Counted from the first letter of the stretch, positions 10,302-58,380 are shown. The stretch is DNA of 64,000 nucleotides from Whitmania pigra (GCA_021613335.1 JAJTWR010000314.1:876001-940000), one strand, 5' to 3'. The notes: generated from the letters alone by a model not told the origin. Numbers and translations are program-made.

Positions 10302-12317
10302 TGCCAGTTCGATACGTTCTGGAAATCATTGGCGAAAGTGTAACGGCTGTTGGAAAAGCGATTGCTCTGGAGCTCATTCCAGGAAGGCATTAACGGCTCC
10401 ATTCGTTGAGAGGAGCAATTCGTCACGACGTTTAACGGTAACGATTCTCGACACCCATGTCCATCTACACTGCTGACCAGTACTTCCACCTCTCACTGGG
10501 TTGGAATTAAATTCAAGTCCAACTACTCCATCTTTTGACCATAATTGGCATTGGATTCGAACATCCAGCTGCGATTGGGGTGCTGCTAATGTCGAGGTTA
10601 ACCCGATAATGGATGAGAGGATTCAATGATTGGGCTGTCAGATCTGGACCCTTGAATTTGTTGTACAACCCCTCCTAATTTAAGATAAGGACGTTTCTGT
10701 AATTGCTGCCAAAATGGCTGACAGGGGTTAAGCAGGGAAATTCCACATTGTCATTGTGGCATCGAGATAACCGGATGGAATTGTAATAGGTTATTAAACT
10801 CGAAATGCTTGAGGCGGAGTAAAAACTGAGCCGTTTTGTCTAAAATATTTTAAGCAACAAATATAAATTTGTGCTATTATTTATAATTTCTTTATTTATT
10901 TATAATTTTTATTATTTATAATTTCTTTTCTTCCCAGAAGCGGATTCGTTCAAGCCTTCAAAGACTAAGTGGAAATTGCGCAATTATTCTGGCATTAAAA
11001 ACAGCAACTTATTTTCACTTCAAAGTTCACTCACCAAGGGATAGCGGAACATGTAGAAAAGCGATGGATTGGAAATTGAATGAGATAGAAGAATGAATGA
11101 ATGAATGAATGAATGAATGAATGAATGAATGAATGAATGAATGAATGAATGAATGAATGAATTAATGAATGAATGAATGAATGAATGATGAATGAATGAA
11201 TGAATGAATGAAGAATGAATGAATGAATGAATGAATGAATGAATGAATGAATGAATGAATGAATGAATGAATGAATGAATGAATGAATGAATGAATGAAT
11301 GAATGAATGAATGAATGAATGAAAGAAACAGTTAAAATAGAGAAAGTGTGGAAAATCAAGATTTATCGATCGATTTTCAAGTGCTTCGGCGTGCCAATGC
11401 GCATCAGAAGTTGGAACAAAAATTGGTTTCCAGTTTTAATGTCTTTCTCTTAGTCCAATGAGTGGTCTTTTCATGAAGGTGACTGAATTTATATCCAGCC
11501 GGGATTCGACGAGCGTCATAAAAGTCCAGTGAATAGCCCACCCTCGCGAATGTTTTAGGTGTTTATTGCGTGTTTTCTAAACTCCTTCAACAGGCAGATT
11601 TTATGACAAGTATTTTTTTATGTCGTACTCATGTGCTGTACTTCATTTTTTCCCAAAGGAAATTAATGTTTTATCTGCCCATTCATCACATTCCTCCATT
11701 AAGGCGTTCTTCAATCTAATCACAATGATCAAATTTCCTTCTTTAAATACGCAGATGCCATGTCAGACATGTTTTGTGCAGGTTTTTCGCATGTGGATTA
11801 AATCTCGTGATAATGCATTTTTACTGAGAATCTACGCCATACGATCATTATAATTCTCATAATAAATTGTAAACAGGTTATTTAACCACATTGCTTGTAA
11901 TTGTTGTGCTTGCATGCTCGAAAATAAAGGACATTTGCATGCTATGGCACAGAACGTTAACTCGGAGCTAGCCTCTTCAATGCTGACTTTGCAAAAACCT
12001 TTATAAAGGAAACGAAGCGACAATAAAGACAGGCTCGCTATGGCTCAGCTTAACAGAGAATGCGTGTGATTCATGAATTTTAAATGGTTTTCGAACAATT
12101 TCACTAGTCGGTTGATTGGATTGAAGATGCTGGAATAAAATTTTTGCTCGTCGATTCAGGCTGTTGCAACGATCGTTTAGCTAGATTTGAACTCGATTTC
12201 GGTATGTTTAGTTTTAATTTTAAAAACATTTTAAAACAATTAAAAACCTTTTTTTCTATTTGGTAATTTCTTTGAGTTTTTAAGGTAATTTAATTTGAAA
12301 TCTCTCGCAAAGATATA
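10302..12317. other. Intergenic region upstream of SYT14/16
   Basis: No supported exon. It holds the (GAAT)n array at 11091-11322. A transmembrane-encoding or 5' UTR exon of SYT14/16 could lie here but I did not find a convincing one. Confidence 0.4.
11091..11322. repeat. (GAAT)n microsatellite
   Basis: About 57 tandem GAAT units with three small interruptions (near 11161, 11187 and 11210). Confidence 0.95.
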
Positions 12318-12421
12318 ATGAATCATGACGCGGGCGGTAAAAGCAGACGTAAACATGAAGGGCCTTGGCACGCGATGTACTACTTATCGTCCTGGACAAT
12401 TATTAATGAATTCATTTTCAG

Positions 12422-45310
<32,889 letters not shown>

Positions 45311-46540
45311 TGATGAGGACGAAGAAGATGAAGTCGACGACGATGATGATGATGATGATAACGATGCCATTGAGGTCATGTTGACGCTGACTTAAGGTTG
45401 CCATGACAACGTCACCGGCGATGACGTATCCGGCCACCTTGAGACGATCACGTGACCAAAACTACGACGGTGCCGAGGAGTTGATGTTGTGAATGCAGTT
45501 TTTCCGTCATGATTTCTGAAAACTTCTCGCTGTGAACTCATTAATATTCAAGAATATGCTAATGTGGAGTAACATTAACATAATGTCGACCTTACTCATA
45601 TTCTAGCGTGGGCCCAATATACTATCTAATTAAGTTTGCCTGTCTGCTCATTATCGCTTATGCTGTTAATTGCTGATATTTTAGATATTAATTTGAAAAT
45701 AATTATTGTTGCTTATTATACTTATTAGTATTATTATCGTTTTAAATAATTATTATTATTTAATTTAAACAATAATTATTATTAATTATTTATATTTTAA
45801 TGGATTATTAATGCTGCCATTCACAAAGTTCAATTCATAAATACTTGACGGTTGACCAGCTTGTCGCTTATATATTTGCAGCCCTATCAGTTGCTTCATT
45901 GACCTCTGTTAATTTAACTTGACCTCGTGACACAACGTCATGTAACAAAGTTTTCTTATGACCCTTGTAGAGGAAATGTTACTGCTTGCAGATTGATGTT
46001 CCATTATCTTTCAAAAGTTTTTGGACCAGAATCATTTGAAAAAAAATTGTACATGCCACTGTGAAATCAAAATGAATTTAAAATTCATCCTGTCATATTA
46101 TATATTCCTGCATCGTGTTGCCTGCATTGCCAAATGACGATTTCTCTCAAGATGAAATTTAGAAAATTTTGCTTCGTTCAAAAATTGTTGAGGATTTGTA
46201 AATAAAAAACTAAATTTTGACTTTGAGTAGAGCTTTCACTGAAAGGTTCGAGGTCAAAAGATGATTCCTGATAAGTAACTTGTTTTTAATTGCATTTCAT
46301 CCAACTACAGTGCTGGAGACATTAAAAATTATGATGCATCTGGAAATTATTAGTTAAAAATTTTATTTTGTTAGTCAAGCCACGATTGTTTTCAAGTGGC
46401 AGAACTTTCGGTAGTGAATTGCTAACTTTTAATTACCGTAAGGATCTACATCATCACTCAAAGCATTTTGAACAAAATAATCATTTAAAAGAGAAGTCAT
46501 ATAATAAAATCAAAAATAATGTTCGAATCACAATGAGGGG
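45311..46540. other. Convergent 3' flanks of SYT14/16 and PIGZ
   Basis: Starts with a short GAT/GAC tract directly behind the SYT14/16 stop. AATAAA on the plus strand at 46201-46206 and AATAAA on the minus strand at 46367-46362 are candidate poly(A) signals for the two genes. No exon seen. Confidence 0.45.
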
Positions 46541-48371
46541 TCAACATTTTGGAACGACACTGAAAACCTTGTAAGAGACCGAGTCCAGGAGGTTGTGGAA
46601 CATCTTTGGCACGTAGTGGCACAATCGAGCATCCGACAGGGGACACTTTCTCGACCCGCTTTGCCCCCTCTTGCACCCGAAGGAATATTGGTTAAAAATC
46701 GGAGGATGCTCGCCGCTGAAATGAGGCCACATGACCAGGACGGGGTTGAAATCAAAACTTTTCGTGGAGCATTCAGACCCTCGGACGACCGAGCCAGGCA
46801 CGAAGAGGTAAACGTATTTTTTTCTGCCGGAACACGGGTTTCCATTCTTGGAACCAAAAATTTTTCTCAGGTTAGAGTGGAGCTCTTTTTCAGATGCTCC
46901 TGCAAGGTCGAGCACTGAAAACAAAGACGCTTCGACGGACAAGACATCTCCGGCTAAGTTTTTTCCATGCAGGGGAATGCCAAATAGGAACCTCGGAGGC
47001 ATGTAAGATTTCCAAAATACGGCAGTGACGTTGTCTCCGTTTTCGAGGTGGGGCGAAATCAACTTGTTCCTCGTGGCCAGAATCGCAGGCACGATTCCAG
47101 CTTGGTGGACGGTTCCCCAGAAATGGGTCAGACCTACATTTGGAATGACCCAAAATATTACAATCAGGACTTTGTACCTTACCAATCTCGGAGCATACAA
47201 GACGACCAGAGGAACTATGAGAGGTACGAGAAACCTGGCTTCCTGATGAGGAAAAATGGACAGAATTAAAATTGAAAACATACTTGAAGATAAAAGAACT
47301 AATGCTTTCTCAGTGCTGAGATGTTTGGCCAGCTGAAACTTAAACCTGAGAATTCCTCTTACGACATCAAAATAAGCTAGGAAGACGAGACCGAGAAACA
47401 GACAAGGAGCGTTAACGAGGACGTGGGTGAGTCGGTTGTGGATGCCATGCTGAGCCAGGTTGTCACCCTTCAGATTGTACATCACAAAGTTCAGAGGGGT
47501 TATCGTCAAGTTGTTCTGAACGATTTCAAAAAGTCCCTGACTATTTAGATACTGGAAGGCACCAATAAATGAAAGATCCAAGTGTTGGAAATAAATAGAG
47601 TCAATTATTATGTACATTAGCATAAAACTCAAACAAAAGAAGAAGTATTCCAGCGTGTTTCTAAAAAATGTTTTGATTTGACATTTTGATGACTTGAAGA
47701 AGCAGTAACAGAGAGGAATGAAAGCAAAGATGAGAAATGTCGGTCTTGTAAAAATACCTGTCACCAAGATCAATGATAATGTTGGAATGTTTTGTCTGAA
47801 CTTGGTCTCTTCACCTATTGTAAGTCTGACCAGCCAAGCGAACAAGATCATTTCCAAAGTATTTGAAAATGTTTTGCAACCAAAAACAAGTATCACGAAA
47901 GAAGAAGTTAGCACTTTCAGGAAGGTGAGCAGAGAGTACTCCTTATCTTTTTTAACAATTGCCTTCAACAACTTGTATACATTCCAATCGACTGTAAATG
48001 TAAGTAACATCATCCACATCCTGGTGGCTCTCAGTATGGAGGCACTTCCAATTGTTATCTGAGTAAGATGTGCCAGAAGCTTTAAGGCCAGCAGTGGAAT
48101 GCCACTCAACAAGTGCACTGGAATTATGCTTCTTATAGGTTTTGTAGAGTTGAAGTCCCATGGTCTATAAACTTTTAAGTCAAATATATCACCTGTAGGT
48201 AATGAAAATGTCACAGAAACAATTTCAAGTAAAATTATTAGAACAGAAAAATGTCATACCTGCAGCAACTTCTATCGACTGAAAATACTCGTCTGGGTGG
48301 ATGTAGCCGTACTGTAAACAGATACCAATAAGTAGACGCACTGCAACCAATACGTACCACCCTTCCCCCAT
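46541..48371 (-). CDS. PIGZ: GPI mannosyltransferase 4 (PIG-Z/Smp3), two exons
   Basis: Minus-strand join 48371-48260 and 48192-46541, 587 residues, close to the usual ~580. The intron is 67 bases (CTGCAG/GTATGA to CCTACAG) and the phases agree. The enzyme belongs to glycosyltransferase family 22: an ER polytopic protein that uses dolichol-phosphate-mannose to add a fourth, side-branch mannose to the GPI core. Seen here: an N-terminal hydrophobic helix, the hallmark HPDEYFQS at residues 25-32 with the catalytic Asp, EVAAGD straight after it, SNTLE near 147, TRPTF near 186, many hydrophobic spans, and HQEARFLVP near 353. The start is the first ATG after a CTTTTCCAG acceptor, so a 5' UTR exon probably lies upstream. 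The gene is head-to-head with the gene starting at 49105 and tail-to-tail with SYT14/16. Confidence 0.93.
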
Positions 48372-49104
48372 CCCCACGGTGCTTGCTACCGCTTCAAGAC
48401 TTGTTTATCTGGAAAAGTAAATATAAAAAATATTACCAATGTTAAAACCATGTCTAAAAATCAAAGCGTAGCAGTATAATTATCAATGTCTAAATTTAAC
48501 TTGGAGAATAATATAATATTTGTGATATAATATTTTTTTTATTAAAGTATGGACAATTTAAAAAAAATTCATTTAATAATTTTCAAACAGAGCCAAAATT
48601 GTATCGTGGCCATAGATTCAGGCTTAATTAGGATCGATTATTACTCCAAATAAATTTCAGGTGCTGTCGCCTTTGATGTCGTTAATTAATGAATTCAGCT
48701 GATAATTGTATGCTCTGGTACTAAGAGTAGCGGCTTGAAATCAAAACATTTTCTGCAGTGTTATTTTTTTTAGGCATCGGACTCTCTATCTGTGCGCAGG
48801 TCTGCTGTGTGGGTGTGTTAACAGTGCCTATTTTTTGAAAATATTTTTGCTTCTGCCGGGTCTCTTGAGTGCAAATCGTTATAACTACATTAAAAATGTG
48901 ACTTTGACGTTTAATTTATGCAAATCAATTCTTGTGACGTTTAACGATCAAAGGACTGGCAAAAAAGTCGATCCCTTTATAAGTTGTGGACCGCATTTTA
49001 CCTTGATGTGCCGTCCAGTCTGGGCGAATCTAATTGATTATTCGTTTGATTAGATTATAAAATGAATTTGTTTTTGTAAATCAAAAGCCTATCTTCTGGC
49101 TCTG
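48372..49104. promoter_or_regulatory. Intergenic region between divergent PIGZ and the 49105 gene
   Basis: About 730 bases without a convincing exon. An acceptor CTTTTCCAG on the minus strand (about 48411) suggests a PIGZ 5' UTR intron. It probably contains both promoters. Confidence 0.4.
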
Positions 49105-49968
49105 ATGCAATCTCAAGACAAACTCCAGGATACTGGTGGCTCAAAGTCTCCTGCCTCCATTGCTCCTGCTCCGTCACCTACTTCTCGTGGTTTTGCAGGA
49201 TTTTTCAGACGTCGAAGGAAGTCTACTAGCAGTAATCACGACGATTCGAGCGACGTGGAGTCGATGGATAACCAAGACGGCGTGAGGTCCAAGACCTCTC
49301 AGGCCGACGGCCACAAGGACAAAGACGTGTACGGAAACTATGCCACCGTCTCCGGCACGGGTGCCAATCTCATGCGAGATCTGTTCAACAGGAAGTATCG
49401 AGCGTCGGCCAGGTTGAGTGCGAATTTTTCCTCCTCGAACGATGCCGAGGCTCGAAGGAAATCCAATCAGAGCGGAAGCAACGCTTCCTCCCTAGCCTCT
49501 CTGTTCAAGTTCCGATCCAAGAAGGACACCATAAAGGAAGAACGTTCCCCCTCCCCCACGACTCTGGACGGCGATGAAAAGAGCAAAAGGGATCACTCCA
49601 GGAGCAGGCACGTTTCCATCGGATCCGAGGCGGCCGCCAAGAAGTTCGTCACCCCTTCCTCGAGTAAACTGGGTAGCATCATGTCTTCGTCGAACAAGGT
49701 CAGAGGCTTCTTCGACTCGTTCAGGCAGAAGACGCCCCGAGAAACCACCCCGGAGGCCGGGGGGTCGCTTTCGCCCTCGTCCCAGTTGGTTCCCCAGCTG
49801 AGCCTGGGCCCGACCATCGTCTATGCACCGGGAAAGAAAAAGAAGAAGTTTAAGGTCACCAGGGCCGTCGAAGACGACCCCAGTCAGTTTGGGCCAAACC
49901 ATTTCTTGGAGATGTACAGAAAGAACAGAGCAGAATCAGACCTGAAGAGGTTCAATAGGATGCACCAA
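49105..49968 (+). CDS. Unrecognised gene, first exon
   Basis: A 288-codon open frame with codon-like GC, rich in Ser, Lys and Arg. Antisense frames are also partly open but show no protein-like pattern. Confidence 0.75.
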
Positions 49969-52900
49969 GTTGGTGAATTGTTGCTTTGTTAATGGCTTTG
50001 TGGTTTGTTAGATTAATCTGTTAACGATATTTATTTCTTCTTTTATTAGTGCTGAATTTGAAACATTTATTAGAGATGTCCAACTTTGCCCTATGGCCTG
50101 GCCTTGATCTGTCGTTATTCGAGATGATTGCAAGCCGTAATTATTTATGTTCGACTCATGTGCCTCTGGAATAATTAGTTTGCTCTTTGTTATGCCACGA
50201 CTTCCCTCATTATCCTCAGAATAATTCATCATTTCCTAGATTTTCACTGTCGGTCCGGTCCGTGGTGAGGCTCGACTGAAAGATATTTCAATTCCTCGAC
50301 TCGCAAATATTTTGATCCTCCGAATGGAATTCCAAAAGTTTTTCAGAATTCAGAATTCTGAAAAGCAGCAAATGAGCAAGCCGCATAATATACTTAAAAA
50401 AATATAATTAAATAATATTTGTATCAGTGAGGATGTTAAGAGGAGATTTATAAGCAAAATATTGGTCATAAATTAGAGACTATTCTTTCACCAATACTTT
50501 TACAATGTGTTTTACACTTTAATGGTGTTGCGTTTTGAAGGTTTTGTTGTTAATTTTTGCTCTTGTTGATCTCATTGTTGTCATCTGTCATAGGATCATA
50601 ATAAAAAATCATTTTTATGCAAACAATGTCCTTACTGTGAGAAGCTTTTTAAAATTATTCCCTTTTAAAATTGTGGATATTTATGATTGATGTTTTTCAA
50701 GTTGTTTGCCATTATTGAAGCATTATTATCCATCAAAATAATGTCTTACATTGTCATGTTTCGAAATGAGTCGTTATTATAATTTTTTTTTTTTAAATTC
50801 CTTAAGCTGTCATTATTCTAAAATTATTAAAATTATTCTAAAAATCTTTTTATTCCTTTTCAGCTATCCTCGAGTCCGACGTTCTCGAAAGGTAAGTCGT
50901 AATCCTTGGTTTCATTAATCATGTTTTATTGTCGTCATCTTCGTGACAACGTTGACATCGTCTCGTCATCTTGTCGCAATGTTTTATTTCTGAAATTTTG
51001 AGATTTTACGTTTTCCTTTTAACATTTTGCCTCCGTGCACGATAAGCTCATTCGACAAACTTAATTACTTTCCTGCGAATGGTTTTGTGGAATTGTGGAA
51101 TTTACCATTATTGCTATGAAGATATGGACTCCGGTTTATTTTAACAATCCGCAAGGCAATCTTTCGACTGCCACTGGCTGTGGCCGTCCGATCGTTGGTG
51201 ATGGAACATTTTAGGAACTACGTCGAACCCATTGCTCGTGATTCACTGCTCTGCAATTTCGAGATGACAGACTTTTAGAGGGGATTTTCCAAGGCTCTTG
51301 GAAAATAACCGACGGATTTTTCTGCTCGGAGTTGGAAATTATTTTGTTGTTATTTGCTTTCTTAAAGAGGAATGTGCCAGTCCATCTCGACGTGCTTCTA
51401 TTTTTAACCTCCGTTGCCTTGGAGACTGGTTGTTTACATGGAGCCTTGGCGACATATGATTCCAGACTTGAGCTTGGGGATTTCATTAGAAATCCGGGCG
51501 GTTATTCTCCGAGAGTTCGATTCTGGTTGTGATGTAATATCCCTAGACATGAATGTCTTTGTTCGTTATAACCTCACTGAAAAACTCATTGCATTAGGAT
51601 CGTCATGATTCTGTAAGTGGCCCTAGAAAGTCATTGGTTCTTACCTTCTAACTATCAGGCGTTCGGAAGTTGCTTCCCATCTTCGTCGTCATCGTTGCCA
51701 AAGTCTTTGCAGCTGAAATGTCCATAAATATAGATTTTTTGGAAATTAGTTTGGCTTATCTAGTCTTCTGCACTTTGTTCTGAAGTCAATTTATATTAAA
51801 ATGTTGCTAGATATAAATAGATAAATAAATCTGTATTTGGTATGATATATGTAATAATAATAATAATAATAATAATATTAGCAATGTTAGTAATAATGTA
51901 ATTAATAAACAATTCCATCGCAGGCACTGACGCCATTAGTTACAGTAATGTGTAATGATGTCATCTGTGATAGCTATGATGATGATGATGGCGGCTAGCC
52001 TTAATTGAGATTTAAGGCCTTATTACTCTGATCAGATTACACCATGTTAATTGCTTAAACATGATGGCCTTCATCATCGTCGTTGTCTTCGTCGTCATCA
52101 GTGCTTTGTCAAAACTATTAATTTCTTTCTCGGTTCATTGTCTTGTCGTTGTCATTATCTTCCTAGCAAAGGTGTTGAATTTGACTCGAGAGGGTAATAG
52201 CATATCATGACACCTAAGATATCGTTTGTTATTAATAGCAAACACTTGTTGATAACAATGTCAACAGCTCTGCTGATTGATGACCAGGGTAATACTAACA
52301 CAAGACATCACAACACCACGGTTAATTAACAACACCTTTAATAGTAACAACAATAAGAAAAGAATATTTATGATTATTATTATAGCCAATTAATATTGAT
52401 ATTATAATTATTATTAGTTATTATGATTATTATGATTATTATGCTAATATTATTATAATAACAATTATGATATATATAATATTTGTTATTATTATGATAA
52501 TATTATAATACAAACAATAATAATAATTATTATTATTATGTTATTGTTATAACATAGTTGTTATTATTAGTATTGTTATTATAGTTGTTATTATAACAGT
52601 TGTGAACAGATTCAACTATGTCTGTTCAATGTCTCTGTTTAATGGTTCTAGTGGGTGTTCTGTGTTTGCCCATTGACATATTGCTAATTGGATTATTGGA
52701 TTGATAATTACGTAATTAACTACTTGTTAAATCGTAATTTGGTCATTAGAAATGTAGTTAATTGGTCACAATTCACAACAGGTGCATAATTTACAATAAT
52801 AATAATTAATCAAGAACACATAAATTTATCCTTTGTGCTTTCAGAATTGATCAACTATTAAATAACTTCTCAATTATTATATAATACTTTCTAAAGATAA

Positions 52901-55900
52901 TTTACAAGCAAATTAGTGGTTCGAGATGAACTTTTCCACCTCATATCGAACCATTCATTCCACCTGAAGATGACCCTCTGGTATCATCTCCACAGGACAA
53001 TGCTGAGAGTCTTAGAAGCTCTGCTGTTCTTAATAACATAAGATTCAAAAGATTTAAAATAAGATTCCATCTTATAATAAGTGATAATTAATGTCAGTAA
53101 TTATGTAATGTTTACTTATCTTTATTTATAATTTTTTCAATGCAAGAGGAAGCAAGATTTTTTGCCCAAAATTTTGAAACCACGTGGTTTTATTTCATTT
53201 AAAACATGGAGGCATTGCTAAAGATGAAAGGAGGCATCTTCATCTTCTTTACTTCCGATGCACAAAAAACGTTTTCTATCACGTAATCCAATCCTTATCC
53301 TTATCCTTGGATTAGAATTTCTATTGACTTTTTAGATTACAGGATCTAACAATCTTTCGTTCAATAGACTTTCAAGTGGTTAACAGGTATTAATTTATTA
53401 TCGAATTATTACCTAATCGATGTCCTTGTGATCTTAACCTCGATGAAGTCACATCAATGTGCTGTAATTAGGCTGTTTACTTAACGTCTGACCTTGCCCT
53501 TTCCATGGTGCCACATGCAACCTTGTCACTCTCGAAGGAACACCAGTTAAACTAGTAATACCCGAATATAATTATTAATTACACGTTTGAGCGATAATCG
53601 TTTATTTTTCGCACACAAGTGCTGTTTGTTCCAAAAAAAAACCAAAGACAGAAAGATTTTCAACACGAGAATTTTGTACTTGGAGAGTTATTCAACCGGA
53701 CAGAGAATCATCCTAAAACAGGAAAACGTCTCTTTTCCATGGAGACACTGTTTCTGGAACTTTATTCGATCATCATCATGACCGACTGCTCATGAACTTC
53801 CAGGAATAATTCCTTTTTAATTTTTGAGTCAGAAATGATTCTGTGAAATGTTTCAAGTGCCAATTTTCAGTGAATTCTTCCGTGGAGTGTTGAAGCTATC
53901 TTTATTGTGCCTGTTTTTCTCTACTTTTCCAACCAAATTGGTGGTATGGCCAATTTTCGGGCGTTATTTATTTATTCATTTATTTGTTTATTCTTTGTTA
54001 AACTTCGATTTCATTTTCAACATCCATCTGTCCTAAAATGCAGACAATACAGTCTGGGTGAATGAAATATAAATCAAAAAAAGATAAGCAATTTAACACT
54101 TCAAAGCTCCTTATCCTCCTCAGAGATTCGTTTGTTGAAGTTTGACTCTGTTTGAGGGATTTGGATAATTGCACGAATGACATAATAGGGGTGTACTTAA
54201 GGGTGTCTGAATGTATGCAATGAATGAGTGGGTAGATAAATGCATCCAATCCTTGTTTTTATTGGTCCTTTGTGAGTATGACAATGGATATAATGTCATT
54301 ATTAATAATTAGTTTAATCATTAATTACTTCATTATTAATCTGTTATTGTTAAAAAATGATTACATTCAGCCGACCCGATTTATTAACTGAAGCATAATC
54401 TAATGCAAGTTTTAGTTTTAGTTTATTTATTTTTTCACATTTCGGTTTTAAAAAGAGTGTCTATCGCAGACAGAAAACCACGCCACTAAAACATTCGTTT
54501 GTTCGGCTGTGAATTTTAAAGACCACCAAAAAGTGGCTTCTGAAATAAAAAATCAAAACGAAACAAAACAAAGTCTCAGCTTTGAGAAAGGATCTCCCTT
54601 TGTATTGGATTTGTATTGGTAACAACAACAACAGCTGCAACAGCATCACCAGCAACAGCAGCAGCAGCAACAACAGCAGCTGCAACAACAACATCAGCAG
54701 CAGCAACCACAGCAGCAGTGGAAACGATATTGTCAGTAATAACATCGGGAGGAGATAAACAACGTAAACAAAATAAATCCGTCCAGGACTGGCCATTGAA
54801 TTCTTCCATTTTGACTTTTTTTTTTAAATTTTACGTGATGTCACTGACACTGATTGTCTGTTGGCAACTTAAAAAAATAAACAAAAAACAAGGAGCTTAA
54901 CAATTTAAACAATCCTACAACGTGGAAGGATGGTCCTGAGTCCATTTAAATAATTTATTCAAAAAACATTTCGAGGATGTAATAATAACCATAAATTATG
55001 TAATGGCTGAAGTGCGTTATAACAACGATGAATTATAACAATGTGGCAATGTACTTTGAATAATAATATCAATAATAATAATATAAATAATAACAATGAT
55101 CAGGTAACAATGTAATCAGGTGGCTATGATGGGGCGTCTAAATGCTATGAGAGGCATGATAAATAATGCAGAGTTCAAAAGCGTAAACTCAGGAGATGTT
55201 TTTCTCAGTTATCTTTTTATTTCGTTTTTTTTTCTACTTTTTGCGGAGGATGTAAACATTCCACGCTGTTCAAATGTGACGGGTTCAAGTCGGTACTCGT
55301 GTCGAAGTTCCTCAGCATTTTCGAATCATTCTCAAGCAGAATCATTGGTTGTCTGTTGTTGTCGATGTTGTTGTTGGTGTTGTTATTGTTGTTGTTGGTG
55401 TCTGTTGGTGTCGATGTTGTTGTTGTTGGTGATGTCTGTTATCGATGTTGTTGTTGGGGAATGGTTTTTGCAATGTTTTTGTTTGTGACGATGTCTATAC
55501 GAATGACAAGTTAGTCAATTACAAGTCACCAGAGATGATGATGATTCTTGACGACGATTCAGACGTTTGTTGTTTCCGTTGCCTCTTCATCTTTTATTTA
55601 TTAAGCCGTGTTTAGCCGTTGTTTAACTACAGATTTTCATTAGATGACATTATTACGGACGACATTAGATGACGTCATAGCTCGTCATTCATAGTCATTC
55701 ATCTCTGCAAAATTTACAGATTGCATGTTCTTGTGGTTGGCCACTGAAAACATCTCAAAAGTTGACAACCATATTTTTGCAATTTCACATTCTGCCGTGT
55801 TTTGAGATTTCAACGCAGAAACGATTAACCATGAAATTGTATTCCCGCCGCCGTTTCTTCATCGACTATCATTATCATCATCATCATCGTCGTCGTCGTC

Positions 55901-56841
55901 ATCATTATCATCATCATCGTCGTCGTCATCATCATACTCCTTGGATAGGTTCGGAGTGTTTACGTCAGCCTCATAAGGATGTACAACTATGACTGAACAC
56001 AAGATGACTAAGATGAAATGATTGCCTACTCTTGCTGTTAAGCTCTATTCTCCATAATTCATTTGGAAGTCTGGATGAATGGAAAAGTAAGGAATGGATC
56101 GATGGATGAATTGATGAATGGTAGGACGAATAGATGGTTGGATGGGTGGATGGACTGATAGATGAATGGTTGGATGGATGAATGGTAGGACGGTTGGATG
56201 GTTGGATGGGCAGATGGATAGATGGATAGACGGCTGTGAAAGGATTGATTGAAATCTTACTCCATTCTCTTTTTTTTCCTACTCGAATATCCATCCAAAT
56301 CTGCCCTAGATGCATCCAAATGAGACCAGTTTGCATCTGTTTCTAAGGGATGAAAAAGGGTCCCATAGCATCCTTTTATCATCGCGAGCGGAACCCTGTG
56401 GCATTGAAGTCAGACTCGATGGATCGATAGTCCGCCCGTGGAAAGATCCGTGGTGGAACGTCCGTGGAGATGTTGTGTTTTTGTCGCTGCTGTTGTTGCG
56501 CTGAGATGCTGCTGGAATTTATATTTATGGATTGTCCGACGATAAGGGTACCACTCCTCTGCTAATGCCTTCGTGCATGGCATTTCGCTCCCTTGACTTG
56601 CCATCTTCCATATGTCCCTCTCCAAGTAATTCGTGTCCCTACTCCCCATGGTCTGCCCTATGACAGTGGTGTGGCTGTGGAATGATGGATGCTGTTGTTT
56701 TAAATCCAATTGGACATTTCCATGATTGAAAGGCAGGCTTAGCATAAATGATTATCCTGTCGTTCCTTATGAATAAATAAGTTTAGAATTTATTGTTGTC
56801 TCCGAGGAGGTTTTAAGTTTATTTGCTAATATAGTAATAAC

Positions 56842-56887
<46 letters not shown>

Positions 56888-57347
56888 GCAATAATAATAA
56901 TAACGATAATGATAATAATAATAATAATTTTTTAAGTTCTATGTTTTTCAGTTCGTTACCCATGCTGTTGCTATCTCTAGGAGCAGTTAAGATGGCGTTT
57001 TTAATCTCATAAATTATCAGAATTTTTGCAGTACTTTGTTTTAAAAAAATATCCATCAAATATGCCGAATATTGTATATTGTATATTGTATATTGTATAT
57101 ACATACTTCTTTTAATGTAGCTTTATTTTAGTGTTTCATTACAATGACTGTAAAGCATGCTTCGACCTAAAATAAATTTCAACACCTGAATGAATTAGAA
57201 TTACACGTGCATTAGAAGACGTTGAGGTGAATGAATCAGTGTCACATTTTAGACAGGTGAATGAAGTGCAACTTGGGTGGGATGCATTGTAAAACTTCGA
57301 CGTATATTATGTTGGACCTTGTAATAATAATAATAATAATGATGATG

Positions 57348-57395
<48 letters not shown>

Positions 57396-58345
57396 GGCTT
57401 TAAATTGGTTCAAATGTTTAAGTTTGAGTATGGGTTGCTGTGGATGGCCGGGTAGATATAGCACTTTGTAATTAGTCGTTGAAGATTTTTTGAAGTTGTT
57501 AAAAGAGTATTTCTCTGTCTATCCTGCAGTCATTCAGTATGTCCACCCATCCATCTTCAATTCTTTTCCATTTTCATTAGAATGTAATTTGCCGGAACGG
57601 ACAGCGTGGAAAGGCAACGCCGGGAGAAACTTGTTTCATCATCGTAGTTGTCATCATCATCGTCATCGTAGTCAGCATCATCATCATCATCGTAGTCAGC
57701 ATCATCATCATCATCGTAGTCGTCATCAGCACACTCCATATTTTCCACAGACAAAAGTAGACTCGGTGAACACGAGCTTCAAAGCAAAAACGCTCAAAGC
57801 ACATTTCTTTGGCAGTTTTATCAAAGACGCATTTTCGCTCCTATCGGCAGATGTGTACTGGCTTCTGGACGATGTCTTTGTACTGCTACTATCATCATCA
57901 TCATCACCATCATCATCATCATTACTAATCATTTGAAAAGTGACCGGGACCAATAACATCATCCCAGCCATCATCGCCGTTAAAGCCGATTACGTTGCAT
58001 TACTGCTGCAACAACGAGAGAAGCAGCCATATAGACATATAGGCAACAGTACGGATGAGAAATTGATAGATTGTTATCCTTTCAAAGTTTTTTATTTTCA
58101 TCTTATCTTATCTGCTGGCCTGCAAGAGTGCTCTGTAAACAGGAGCAGTTCCTGGTCACAGATCATTGATTTCAAGTAACAGTTGATCTCAACTCTGGAA
58201 AGACTGAAAAATCTGCTGAAGGAAGGAAACTCTAGGATTGGACCTGTTGCCTGTTGGCAAGGAAAGCCTTGGGTGACAGTTTTGGTGACGGAGGCGTCAC
58301 ACATTGTCGTCACTATCATCATCATAATCATCATCATCATCATCA

Positions 58346-58380
<35 letters not shown>

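Noticed and set aside
48835..49053. 72-codon plus-strand frame (MKIFLLLPGLLSANRY...) upstream of the 49105 gene
   Set aside because: It starts like a signal peptide, but it is short, AT-rich, has a stop before the next gene and shows no splice site that would join it.
57770..57870. Possible exon after TTTCCACAG (TKVDSVNTSFKAKTL...)
   Set aside because: No good donor follows in phase and the frame runs into an ATC repeat. Not supported as an exon of the gene spanning it.
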